A model generated the notes under the pieces. The model saw only the letters and a list, made by a program, of their open reading frames with translations, was not told the origin of the DNA and made no database searches. A stretch of 64,000 nucleotides of DNA. It comes from Palleronia salina (GTDB taxonomy: Bacteria > Pseudomonadota > Alphaproteobacteria > Rhodobacterales > Rhodobacteraceae). The stretch is from NCBI RefSeq assembly GCF_900141995.1, contig NZ_FQZA01000003.1:310001-374000 (forward strand). The letters are read 5' to 3'. A program made the translations under genes and the position numbers. Below, piece after piece: positions 8,989-15,346 of this stretch; positions within the stretch are counted from its first letter, which is position 1, and each line of letters begins with the position of its first letter.

Positions 8989-9062
8989 TGTATATAGGGC
9001 TATGAATCACCGTATGCAAGGGCTATATCATCGAATACGATGTTTTTGCAGCGGAGGTCGCG

Positions 9063-9302
9063 ATGCCCAAGGATGTGTCAGTCGTCAACGACTACGAGAC
9101 GAAAGCGAAAAACATACTAAAGGCTGAGTTGAAGCGGCGAGGGATCACCTACGGCCAGCTAGCCGACCGGCTGACTGCTCTTGGCACTCCCGAGACAGAG
9201 CGGAACCTGGCCAACAAGATAAGCCGAGGCAGTTTTACGGCGGCGTTCTTTATGTTGTGTATGGATGCGGTGGGTGCACATAGCGTTAGTCTCGACGCCT
9301 AA
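9063..9302 (+). CDS. Transposon cargo: DUF6471-like protein
   Basis: 79-aa protein with AKNILKAELKRRGITYGQL, a short linker, then NLANKISRGSFTAAFFMLCMDAVG. This is the pattern of DUF6471 proteins, which look like small helix-turn-helix DNA-binding proteins of unknown role. A GGAGG ribosome site lies about 5 bases before the ATG. The gene is divergent from the transposase with a 74-bp gap that holds a TCACCGTATG half-site, so it may regulate the transposase and itself (inference). Confidence 0.72.
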   Translation: MPKDVSVVNDYETKAKNILKAELKRRGITYGQLADRLTALGTPETERNLANKISRGSFTAAFFMLCMDAVGAHSVSLDA

Positions 9303-9337
9303 CTGAGGTCACACTTGACGTACATCGTGAAGACAGG

Positions 9338-9393
9338 AGCGTTGCAAAACGCTTCATCGTCCTACATATCTGTGTATGTGCTGAACACACACA
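9338..9393. promoter_or_regulatory. Palindromes upstream of the antitoxin-like gene
   Basis: Two inverted repeats within 110 bases of the next start: AGCGTT-GCAA-AACGCT (9338-9353) and TGTGTATGTG with its partner ACACACACA (9371-9393). Antitoxins commonly repress their own operon through such sites; binding here is inferred. Confidence 0.4.
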
Positions 9394-9447
9394 ATCTAAA
9401 CCAACCCTAACGACACTACCGGAAAATCCCACAGACAGGAGAACACG

Positions 9448-9651
9448 ATGGCCATAAAGTCGCATGCTTTTGGCCGCGTGACGCTCACGAATGACGACGC
9501 AGAGAAGTTTTCTCGCCAAGTCAAATACGGGCGGCCGACCAAGACGGCAAAAGAGAGCGTTGCTCGCGGCCTAGAACTCACCAAGAAGTTCAAGGAAGGC
9601 GGAAAGGTCAGCTTCAAATCTTACCCCAGAGAAGAGAAGATCGCTGGCTGA
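9448..9651 (+). CDS. Antitoxin-like small protein paired with GNAT gene
   Basis: 67-aa basic protein (FGRVTLTNDDAEKFSRQV then GRPTKTAKESVARGLELTKKF). The start has a clear ACAGGAG site 6 bases upstream. It lies 22 bp before a GNAT acetyltransferase gene, the order seen in GNAT toxin-antitoxin pairs. The opening RVTLTNDDAEKF is reminiscent of the first strand and helix of small antitoxins, but I cannot place it in DUF1778 with confidence. With the partner broken by an IS3 element, it is now an orphan. The role is inferred from context, not from a proven domain. Confidence 0.6.
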   Translation: MAIKSHAFGRVTLTNDDAEKFSRQVKYGRPTKTAKESVARGLELTKKFKEGGKVSFKSYPREEKIAG

Positions 9652-9673
9652 GGAAGTCGAATTCGAACTAAAA

Positions 9674-10009
9674 ATGCTTGAACCCGGCGATAGCTTCGCC
9701 GGGTTTTCTTTGGGTGATCAGCAGTATCAGCCCCTCAAAACCTTCCTCACAAGAGACTCCAAGGGCTACTCTGAGCAGCTTCTTGCGAAGACCTACGTGT
9801 TTGTGAGGGACGCAAAGGTTCGGGCCTACGTCACCTTGGTTTGCGGCGAAATCCAGGCTGAGAAGCCAGATATGGCCGATCTAGAGGGCGCTCAGTACCG
9901 CTATCAGCACTACCCCGCGATGAAGATCGCTCGTTTGGCCGTGCATAAAGAGTTCCGGAAGTTCGGGTTGGGGCGAGAGCTGGTTGACTTGTCGCTAGGG
10001 CTATCAGCG
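9674..10009 (+). pseudogene. GNAT acetyltransferase (toxin-like), 5' part
   Basis: First 112 codons of a GNAT-fold N-acetyltransferase, ending in the acetyl-CoA-binding motif A region (MKIARLAVHKEFRKFGLGRELVDLSLGLSA). An IS3-family element follows at once. Joining 9674-10009 to 11324-11485 (one copy of the CAGCG duplication kept) gives an uninterrupted 165-aa protein, a normal length for GNAT toxins such as TacT/AtaT, which acetylate charged tRNAs. The fragment alone reads a few residues into the IS and stops at 10012, so acetyl-CoA binding would be incomplete. ATG 9674 lacks a strong ribosome site; translation may have been coupled to the antitoxin-like gene. Confidence 0.85.
10005..10009. 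repeat. 5-bp target duplication of the IS3-family element, left copy
   Basis: CAGCG, repeated at 11319-11323 directly after the right IS end. Five bases is usual for the IS2 group of IS3. Confidence 0.88.
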
Positions 10010-10065
10010 TGAACTGGCCCCCATTTCGACCGGACACTTGGGCATAACCATGGAGGCTTAGGCAT

Positions 10066-10461
10066 ATGCCTGAGCACGTGCTTATGTCTGAGATAGAGAT
10101 CATCACCGATGGCGGCCGTCGGCGCCGCTGGTCCGCGAGTGAAAAGATGCGGATCGTCGAGGAGACGCTGGAGGAAGGCACCAGCATCTCTGTCGTGGCC
10201 CGCCGCAATGGCGTTGCGCCGAACCTTCTGTATCGTTGGCGACGCCTGATGCTGGATGGAGGAGCCGTGGCCGTGTCCGAGGATGACGACGTGACCAGCA
10301 ATCGCGCTGTCCGGCAGATGGAGGAGCGCATCCGGGAGCTTGAGCGGCAGCTTGGCCGCAAGACGCTGGAGGTCGAGATCCTCAAGGAGGCGCTGGACAA
10401 GACCCGCTCAAAAAAACGGACGTGGCTCGCGCAGTCGCAGCCGAAGGACGGTTCCCGGTGA
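10066..10461 (+). CDS. IS3-family transposase OrfA
   Basis: 131-aa helix-turn-helix protein: SASEKMRIVEETLEEGTSISVVARRNGVAPNLLYRWRR is the DNA-binding HTH of the IS2 group, followed by a leucine-zipper-like coil (RQMEERIRELERQLGRKTLEVEILKEAL) used for multimerisation. GGAGG lies 10 bases before the ATG. The run of seven A at 10410-10416 near the end is a standard site for -1 ribosomal frameshifting to make the OrfAB transposase. Confidence 0.9.
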   Translation: MPEHVLMSEIEIITDGGRRRRWSASEKMRIVEETLEEGTSISVVARRNGVAPNLLYRWRRLMLDGGAVAVSEDDDVTSNRAVRQMEERIRELERQLGRKTLEVEILKEALDKTRSKKRTWLAQSQPKDGSR

Positions 10462-11291
10462 CGGTCGTGGCCGAGACCCTGGGCGTCTCCCGTTCGAACC
10501 TGCACGCCCGGCTGAACGGGAGCGCGAAGCCGCGGCGGCGCTACCATAAGGCGCAAGACGCGGCGGTCCTGCCGTTGATCACGACGCTGGTGGCGGCGCG
10601 CCCCACATACGGCTATCGCCGGATCACCGCGCTCCTGAACCGGCAGCTCCGGGCGCAAGGGACCGGGCCCGTGAACCACAAGCGTGTCTACCGCATCATG
10701 AAGGCGCACAACCTCCTCCTGGCTCGGAAATACACCGAACGACCAGAGCTGACCCACGAAGGCAAGGTGGTCACGATGCGCTCGAACATTCGCTGGTGCT
10801 CGGACGGCTTCGAGTTCATCTGCTGGAACGGTGATGTCGTGCGTGGCGCCTTCATCATCGACGCGCACGATCGGGAGATCATCTCCTGGCGGGCTGTCGT
10901 GAACGCCGGCATCAGCGGATCGGACGTCCGCGACATGATGCTGGAGGCGGTCGAGCGGCGGTTCGGGGTTTACCGGACCCCGCATCCTGTCGAGATGCTG
11001 AGCGACAACGGCTCCTGTTACATCGCCCGGGACACGCGCATCTTCGCACACCAGCTCGGCCTGAGGCCCTGCTACACGCCGGTGAAGAGCCCGCAGAGCA
11101 ATGGCATCGCCGAGGCGTTCGTGAAGACGCTGAAGCGCGACTACGTCCACGTAACGCCGTTGCCGGACGCCGCCACAGTCCTCGGATTGATCGCTGGGTG
11201 GATCGAGGACTACAACAACAACCACCCGCACTCAGGGCTGAAGATGCGCTCGCCTCGCGAGTTCATCGCAGCTCAAACTGCAACCGCCTGA
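10422..11291 (+). CDS. IS3-family transposase OrfB (DDE integrase domain)
   Basis: 289-aa product read from a GTG, or more likely as the C-terminal part of the OrfAB frameshift fusion. An HTH_21 region (PTYGYRRITALLNRQL) precedes the rve integrase core, with the first Asp in IIDAHDREIISW, the second in MLSDNGSCYIA and the Glu in NGIAEAFVKTLKRDYV, the normal DDE spacing. It overlaps OrfA in the -1 frame by 40 bases. All catalytic residues are present. Confidence 0.92.
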   Translation: MARAVAAEGRFPVTVVAETLGVSRSNLHARLNGSAKPRRRYHKAQDAAVLPLITTLVAARPTYGYRRITALLNRQLRAQGTGPVNHKRVYRIMKAHNLLLARKYTERPELTHEGKVVTMRSNIRWCSDGFEFICWNGDVVRGAFIIDAHDREIISWRAVVNAGISGSDVRDMMLEAVERRFGVYRTPHPVEMLSDNGSCYIARDTRIFAHQLGLRPCYTPVKSPQSNGIAEAFVKTLKRDYVHVTPLPDAATVLGLIAGWIEDYNNNHPHSGLKMRSPREFIAAQTATA

Positions 11292-11318
11292 GTGTCCGTT
11301 GAAACGGGGGCAAGACCA

Positions 11319-11323
11319 CAGCG
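11319..11323. repeat. 5-bp target duplication of the IS3-family element, right copy
   Basis: CAGCG, matching 10005-10009. Confidence 0.88.
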
Positions 11324-11485
11324 GAAGTAGCAAAAATCGCAGGATGCCGCTTTGTTGTCGTCGATGCAAAGCGCCCATCCATAGCATTTTATGAAAGATG
11401 TGGTTTTCGTATGCTTGACACAGACGAGAACCGAGAGCGCCAAGAGCCCATCATGTTTATCGACTTGAAGGGGTATGATTTATAG
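11324..11485 (+). pseudogene. GNAT acetyltransferase (toxin-like), 3' part
   Basis: Last 53 codons and stop of the interrupted GNAT gene: EVAKIAGCRFVVVDAKRPS then AFYERCGFRML, the last strands and the conserved Tyr-containing motif B region, ending KGYDL. It is in frame with 9674-10009 once the IS and one CAGCG copy are removed. It has no start of its own. The stop lies 19 bases before the right inverted repeat, so the gene nearly fills the transposon end. Confidence 0.87.
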
Positions 11486-11504
11486 CGATAAACATCATCA
11501 CATA

Positions 11505-11528
11505 TGGTGAGTTTGCTCCATAATACCG
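11505..11528 (-). repeat. Right terminal inverted repeat of the IS1595-type element
   Basis: Perfect 24-bp reverse complement of 6531-6554. TCACATATGGTGA overlaps its inner border, resembling the palindromes inside the left end. Confidence 0.93.
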
Positions 11529-11536
11529 GCGAATTC
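11529..11536. repeat. 8-bp target-site duplication, right copy
   Basis: GCGAATTC, matching 6523-6530; marks the insertion point in comM. Confidence 0.92.
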
Positions 11537-12445
11537 GGGGAACTCGTCCATGAACAGAACCCCGTTATGGGCGAGGCTGATCTGCCCGGGCTTCGCACCC
11601 TTCCCGCCGCCCACGATAGCGGGCATGGACGCGGTGTGGTGCGGCTCCATGAAGGGGCGGGTGCGGCTGATGCCGCCATCGCTGATAAGGCCCGCCAGCG
11701 AATGGATCATCGACGTCTCCAGCGCCTCGGCCGGGGTCAGCGGCGGCAGGATTCCCGACAGCCGCTGGGCCAGCATCGACTTGCCCGATCCGGGCGTGCC
11801 GACCATCATCAGGTGGTGTCGCCCGGCGGCCGCGATTTCCAGCGCGCGCTTGGCCCGTTCCTGGCCCTTCATGTCGGACAGGTCGCGCAGGGCGGGGCCG
11901 TCGGTGACCTCGCCCGGCTCGGCCGGGTTCAGCGGGGATTGGCCGGTCAGGTGCTGGATCGCGGCGGCCAGCGTCGGTGGCGCGATGACCGTCGTGGCGC
12001 CGACCCACGCCGCCTCGGCGCCGCAGGGGGCGGGGCAAAGCAGCGTGCGGTCGCATTCGGCCGCGGCCATGGCGGCGGGCAGCGCGCCGACCACGGCGGT
12101 CAGGCGGCCATCCAGCGACAGCTCGCCCAGGGCGACCGTCTCGGCCACGGTATCGCGCGGCACCACGTCCAGTGCCGCGAGGATGGCGAGCGCGATGGGC
12201 AGATCGAAATGGCTGCCTTCCTTGGGCAGGTCGGCGGGGGCCAGGTTGATGACGATCCGGTTGGGCGGCAGCGCGATGGACATGGTCTCCAACGCGGCGC
12301 GCACCCGGTCGCGCGCCTCGGACACCGCCTTGTCGGGCAGGCCCACGACCGAAAAGGCCGGCAGACCGGGCGCCACGGCGCACTGCACCTCGACCAGGCG
12401 GGCCTCGATCCCTTCGAACGCCACCGTGAAGGCGCTGGCGACCAT
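11529..12445 (-). pseudogene. comM: comM (yifB), 5' part, truncated by transposon
   Basis: N-terminal 305 codons of the ComM/YifB AAA+ protein, starting MVASAFTVAFEGIEARLVEV. It holds the N-terminal Lon-protease-like ChlI domain (LPAFSVVGLPDKAVSEARDR), then the Mg-chelatase ATPase with Walker A GTPGSGKS (about residue 219) and Walker B VLFMDEFPEF (about residue 297), at which point the insertion lies. Translation runs 11 codons into the transposon and stops at 11498, leaving a 315-aa product without sensor and arginine-finger regions. In Acinetobacter comM is a known island target. Here the insertion is of a different kind. The strain should be impaired in transformation-type recombination if no second comM exists. 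Confidence 0.94.
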
Positions 12446-12460
12446 CGCACCCCTTTCCCG

Positions 12461-12478
12461 TTAACCGAGGTTAACCAT
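12461..12478. promoter_or_regulatory. CtrA-like binding motifs upstream of comM
   Basis: TTAACCGAGGTTAACCAT begins 16 bases before the comM start codon. It has two TTAAC elements and an exact TTAACCAT, the half-site reported for CtrA in Rhodobacterales. The spacing is TTAA-N6-TTAA rather than the classic N7. A further GTTAAC lies at 12501. CtrA control of competence-type genes including comM is known in Rhodobacter capsulatus. Binding here is inferred. Confidence 0.45.
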
Positions 12479-12518
12479 GGCGGGGGGCGGTTGATGAAAG
12501 GTTAACGTCCAAGGGCGC

Positions 12519-13202
12519 TCAGGCCGCGGGCCAGTCGATCCGCGGCCAGGTTTGGCGATAGACGCTGTCTTCGAGCGCGGCGCCCCGCTCGAGCCCCAGT
12601 TGCCGCCAGCGCCGGAAGGCCGGCTCGGCCAGGTGGGCGTCGACATAGGCGCGTGCCGTTCCCCCGACCGGCAGGCTGTAGCCGGCGATCCGCGCCGCGA
12701 CCGGCGCGAAGAACGCGTCCGCGATGGAATAGTCGCCCGCCAGCCAGGGGCCGCCCGACCGCGCGAGCGCGTCCGACCAGATCACGTCGAGCCGCGCGAG
12801 GTCTGCGGCCACTTTCTCGGGCACCTCGACCTCGGCATAGGCCGTGCGCAGGCACATCGGGCAGTGCGACCGCAGCGCGGCGAAGCCCGCGTGCATCTCG
12901 GCCGCGAGGCTGCGCGCCAGCGCGCGCCGCTTCGGATCCGCGGGCCACAGGGGCTGGTCGGGCAACCGTGCCGCCAGTTCCTCGGCGATGGCCAGCGACT
13001 CGGCCACCTCGGCCCCGTCATCGCAGAGCAGGAACGGCACCGTGCGGGCCGGGGGGTGGCCGATCTGCTGCGCAAGCGGCGGCGTGCCGTAGATCTCGAG
13101 CCAGCGGATGTCGATCGGCAGGTCGAAGCGGAACGCCAGAAGGCCCACGCGCATGGACCAGGAGGAAAAGCCGGGATCGGCCAGGAAAAGCGTGTGTGTC
13201 AT
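12519..13202 (-). CDS. Glutathione S-transferase family protein
   Basis: 227-aa soluble protein. The N-terminal thioredoxin-fold begins TLFLADPGFSSWSMRVGLL with a Ser (SSWS) in the place of the catalytic Ser/Tyr/Cys, and the cis-Pro with glutathione-binding residues in RTVPFLLCDDGAEVAESLAIAEEL (VPFL-x-ES pattern). The C-terminal helical GST domain has the N-capping motif WLAGDYSIADAFFAP (about residue 155). It probably acts in conjugation or as a redox enzyme; substrate not predictable. Monocistronic on the minus strand between comM and the phosphatase/cobU pair. Confidence 0.85.
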   Translation of the reverse strand: MTHTLFLADPGFSSWSMRVGLLAFRFDLPIDIRWLEIYGTPPLAQQIGHPPARTVPFLLCDDGAEVAESLAIAEELAARLPDQPLWPADPKRRALARSLAAEMHAGFAALRSHCPMCLRTAYAEVEVPEKVAADLARLDVIWSDALARSGGPWLAGDYSIADAFFAPVAARIAGYSLPVGGTARAYVDAHLAEPAFRRWRQLGLERGAALEDSVYRQTWPRIDWPAA

Positions 13203-13261
13203 GGGGCGAGCTTAGGGCCGGGCGATCGCGCCGCGCAAATTCCCAATGGTGCGCGGGGACG

Positions 13262-13828
13262 TCACGGGTGGTGATTGATCGCCTGGACCTCGGCCGGATC
13301 GGCATAGCGGAACCGCGACAGGGACAGGTTCTCGATCCGCTGGGCGAAGGCGTCCGTGGTCCGCAGCCGGGCGACACGCTGGTACTGCGTCAGGATCGCG
13401 CCGAAATGGGCCACCACGATCACGTCGCCGCCCCGCGCCAGCAGCCGGTCGGCGGCGGCATCCACCCGCGCCTGAAGGTCGTGCCAGCTTTCGCCGCCGG
13501 GCGGGCGGTTGTCGCCGGGCTGGTCCCAGAAGGCGCGGATGCGGTCGGGATCCTCGGCGGACACGTCGTCATGCGTCCGCATCTCCCAATCGCCGAAATG
13601 GATCTCGCGCAGGTCCGGGTCGTCGGGCAGGCGCGGGCGGTTGCCCTGGATCGCGTCGGCGGTGGCGCGCGCGCGGTCCAGCGTGGAAGAGATCACGGGC
13701 GCGTCCGGCAGCGTTTCGGCCAGCCGTTTCAGCCTGTTGGCGTCCGAAAGGTCAGCGGGCAGGTCGGTCCAGCCCACCATGCCCTTGGCGTGGGTGGGAC
13801 CGTGCCGGATCCACCACAGCACGCTCAC
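13262..13828 (-). CDS. Histidine phosphatase family protein, possible alpha-ribazole phosphatase
   Basis: 188 aa from a GTG at 13828 that overlaps the cobU stop (GTGA), giving MSVLWWIRHGPTHAKG with the phospho-accepting RHG motif at residues 8-10. Further family residues: second Arg in SSTLDRARATA (about residue 52), acidic EIHFGDWEMRT (GDWE, about residue 77), and the second catalytic His in IVVAHFGAIL (about residue 143). Coupling to cobU suggests a CobC-like step, removing phosphate from alpha-ribazole phosphate in cobalamin nucleotide-loop assembly. The general phosphatase fold is certain, the substrate is inferred from the neighbour. Confidence 0.8.
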   Translation of the reverse strand: MSVLWWIRHGPTHAKGMVGWTDLPADLSDANRLKRLAETLPDAPVISSTLDRARATADAIQGNRPRLPDDPDLREIHFGDWEMRTHDDVSAEDPDRIRAFWDQPGDNRPPGGESWHDLQARVDAAADRLLARGGDVIVVAHFGAILTQYQRVARLRTTDAFAQRIENLSLSRFRYADPAEVQAINHHP

Positions 13829-14349
13829 GGAACCGCTCCCTTCAGCACCAGCGGCAGCCCCGCGGCCACGAGGACGGCCAGGTCGGCCTCGGCCGCGACA
13901 CGCTGGTTCAGACGGCCCTGGGCGTTGCGGAACCGGCGGCCCAGCGGGGTGTCGGGGACGATGCCCTGCCCGGTCTCGTTCGACACGACGATCAGCGGTC
14001 CCGGATGTGCGGACAGCGCGGCCATCAGCGCGTCGCAATCCGCCGCCTCGTCCCGCTCGGCCAGGAGGACGTTCGACAGCCACAGGGTCAGGCAATCCAC
14101 GAGGACCAGCGCGCCCGGCGGGGTTTCGGACAGCGCGGAGGGCAGGTCCAGCGGGGCCTCGATCGTCTGCCACCCGTCGCCGGCGCGCGCGGCACGGTGA
14201 CGGGCGATCTTTTGCGTCATCTCGTCGTCGAAGGCCTGTGCGGTGGCCATGTAGATGCGCAGAATGTCGCACCCTTTTGCCAATGTTTCCGCATAGTTGG
14301 ACTTACCCGAGGCCGCCCCGCCTAGAATGAAAGTGAGTCTTGGCAACAA
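13825..14349 (-). CDS. cobU: Adenosylcobinamide kinase/adenosylcobinamide-phosphate guanylyltransferase
   Basis: 174-aa bifunctional enzyme of the late B12 pathway; phosphorylates adenosylcobinamide and transfers GMP to it. The P-loop GGAASGKSNYAE is at residues 10-21, the guanylylated-His region ARHRAARAGDGWQTIEAP at about residue 50, LVDCLTLWLSN at about residue 84 and VSNETGQGIVPDTPLGRRFRN at about residue 122, the last two being CobU/CobP signatures. The length matches the family. The start ATG at 14349 faces the rpoH gene across a 118-bp divergent region. The phosphatase downstream overlaps by 4 nt. Confidence 0.95.
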   Translation of the reverse strand: MLPRLTFILGGAASGKSNYAETLAKGCDILRIYMATAQAFDDEMTQKIARHRAARAGDGWQTIEAPLDLPSALSETPPGALVLVDCLTLWLSNVLLAERDEAADCDALMAALSAHPGPLIVVSNETGQGIVPDTPLGRRFRNAQGRLNQRVAAEADLAVLVAAGLPLVLKGAVP

Positions 14350-14355
14350 AAAAAC

Positions 14356-14381
14356 GGAACTTTCTTCGTGACGCGGCGTCT
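14356..14381 (+). promoter_or_regulatory. Possible ECF-type promoter upstream of rpoH
   Basis: GGAAC (14356-14360), 16 bases, then CGTCT (14377-14381). This resembles the GGAAC-N16/17-CGTT class recognised by stress ECF sigma factors, about 90 bp before the rpoH start. The -10 is not exact and no start site is known, so it is only a suggestion. Confidence 0.3.
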
Positions 14382-14467
14382 GGAGATCATAGGGCTATGT
14401 GAAAAGATAACCAATGCACCGTTCGCACATGCCCAGCCAAGGACGAAGACCACTGGGAGATTGATGA

Positions 14468-15346
14468 ATGGCATTCGATGGCTTTTCCGACCAGACACTT
14501 TCGCGCCGCGCGATGCAAGCCGAGCTGCTGGACGCCGAGACCGAGCTGAAGCTCGCCTACGCGTGGCGGGACGAGCGGGATGAAGCCGCCCTGCACCGCC
14601 TGATTACCGCCTACATGCGCCTCGCCATTTCGATGGCCGCCAAGTTCCGCCGCTACGGCGCGCCGATGAACGACCTCATTCAGGAGGCCGGTCTCGGCCT
14701 CATGAAAGCTGCTGACAAGTTCGATCCCGACCGGGGCGTGCGCTTCTCGACCTACGCCGTCTGGTGGATCAAGGCGTCGATCCAGGACTATGTGATGCGC
14801 AACTGGTCCATGGTGCGGACGGGGTCGACCAGCAGCCAGAAGTCGCTCTTCTTCAACCTGCGTCGCGTGCAGGCCCGGCTTGAGCGCGAGGCCGCGGCCC
14901 GGGGCGAACCGCTGGATCGCCACCAGATGCGCCACATGATCTCGGTCGAGGTCGGTGTCCCGCTGCACGACGTCGAGATGATGGAAGGCCGCCTGGCCGG
15001 GTCCGACTTCTCGCTGAACGCGACCCAGTCGACCGAGGACGAGGGCCGCCAGTGGATCGACGCGCTGGAAGACGACAGCGCCCAGGCCGACGAGACCGTC
15101 AGCCACCGCAAGGACATCGACACCCTGCGCGAATGGCTGGTGGACGCCATGGGCCAGCTGAACGAGCGCGAGCAGTTCATTGTCCGCGAACGCAAGCTGC
15201 GCGACCAGGCCCGCACGCTGGAAAGCCTCGGGACCGAGCTGGGCCTGTCGAAGGAACGGGTTCGCCAACTCGAAGCGGCGGCGTTCCAGAAGATGCGCAA
15301 GTCGCTCGAGACCCAGTCCGCCGAAGTGCGTCACTTCCTCGCGTGA
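14468..15346 (+). CDS. rpoH: RNA polymerase sigma-32 factor (RpoHII-like)
   Basis: 292-aa heat-shock sigma factor. Region 2 (LITAYMRLAISMAAKFRRYG, then DLIQEAGLGLMKAADKFDP and the -10-reading FSTYAVWWIKASIQDYVMRN) is followed by the RpoH box as SSQKSLFFNLRRVQARL (about residues 118-134), and by region 4 with the -35-reading helix LGLSKERVRQLEAAAFQKMRK near the C-terminus. Rhodobacterales usually carry two RpoH proteins; the divergence of the RpoH box (Q-K-S in place of Q-R-K) favours the oxidative-stress RpoHII type, though this is inference. A hairpin with TTTT follows its stop directly. Confidence 0.9.
   Translation: MAFDGFSDQTLSRRAMQAELLDAETELKLAYAWRDERDEAALHRLITAYMRLAISMAAKFRRYGAPMNDLIQEAGLGLMKAADKFDPDRGVRFSTYAVWWIKASIQDYVMRNWSMVRTGSTSSQKSLFFNLRRVQARLEREAAARGEPLDRHQMRHMISVEVGVPLHDVEMMEGRLAGSDFSLNATQSTEDEGRQWIDALEDDSAQADETVSHRKDIDTLREWLVDAMGQLNEREQFIVRERKLRDQARTLESLGTELGLSKERVRQLEAAAFQKMRKSLETQSAEVRHFLA

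Larger units (their letters stand above)
10010..11318 (+). mobile_element. IS3-family (IS2-group-like) insertion sequence, 1309 bp
   Basis: Ends are imperfect inverted repeats: the left end starts TGAACTGGCCCCCATTTC, and the reverse complement of the right end starts TGGTCTTGCCCCCGTTTC, both then running into GGACACT. It is flanked by CAGCG duplications. It contains orfA and orfB in the -1 relation with an A7 slippery run at 10410-10416. The size is normal for the family, and no frame-breaking change is seen, so it may be active. It interrupts the GNAT cargo gene of the larger transposon, so it arrived after that gene was in place. Confidence 0.92.
6531..11528. mobile_element. IS1595-family transposon with cargo genes, 4998 bp, inserted in comM
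   Basis: The limits are set by perfect 24-bp terminal inverted repeats (6531-6554 and 11505-11528, beginning CGGTATTATGGAGC) and an 8-bp direct repeat just outside. Inside are an ISXO2/IS1595-type transposase (8005-8988, minus), two winged-helix-like proteins, a micro-ORF, a DUF6471-like protein, an antitoxin-like small gene and a GNAT gene that is itself split by an IS3-family element. IS1595 relatives that carry passenger genes are known. Both ends and the transposase look intact, so the element could still be mobile. Codon use inside is less GC-biased than in neighbouring genes, fitting acquisition from elsewhere. Confidence 0.93.

Noticed and set aside
6531-11528. AbaR/Tn7-like resistance island in comM
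   Set aside because: No tni or tns genes and no resistance genes; the ends, 8-bp duplication and transposase are those of an IS1595-family element.
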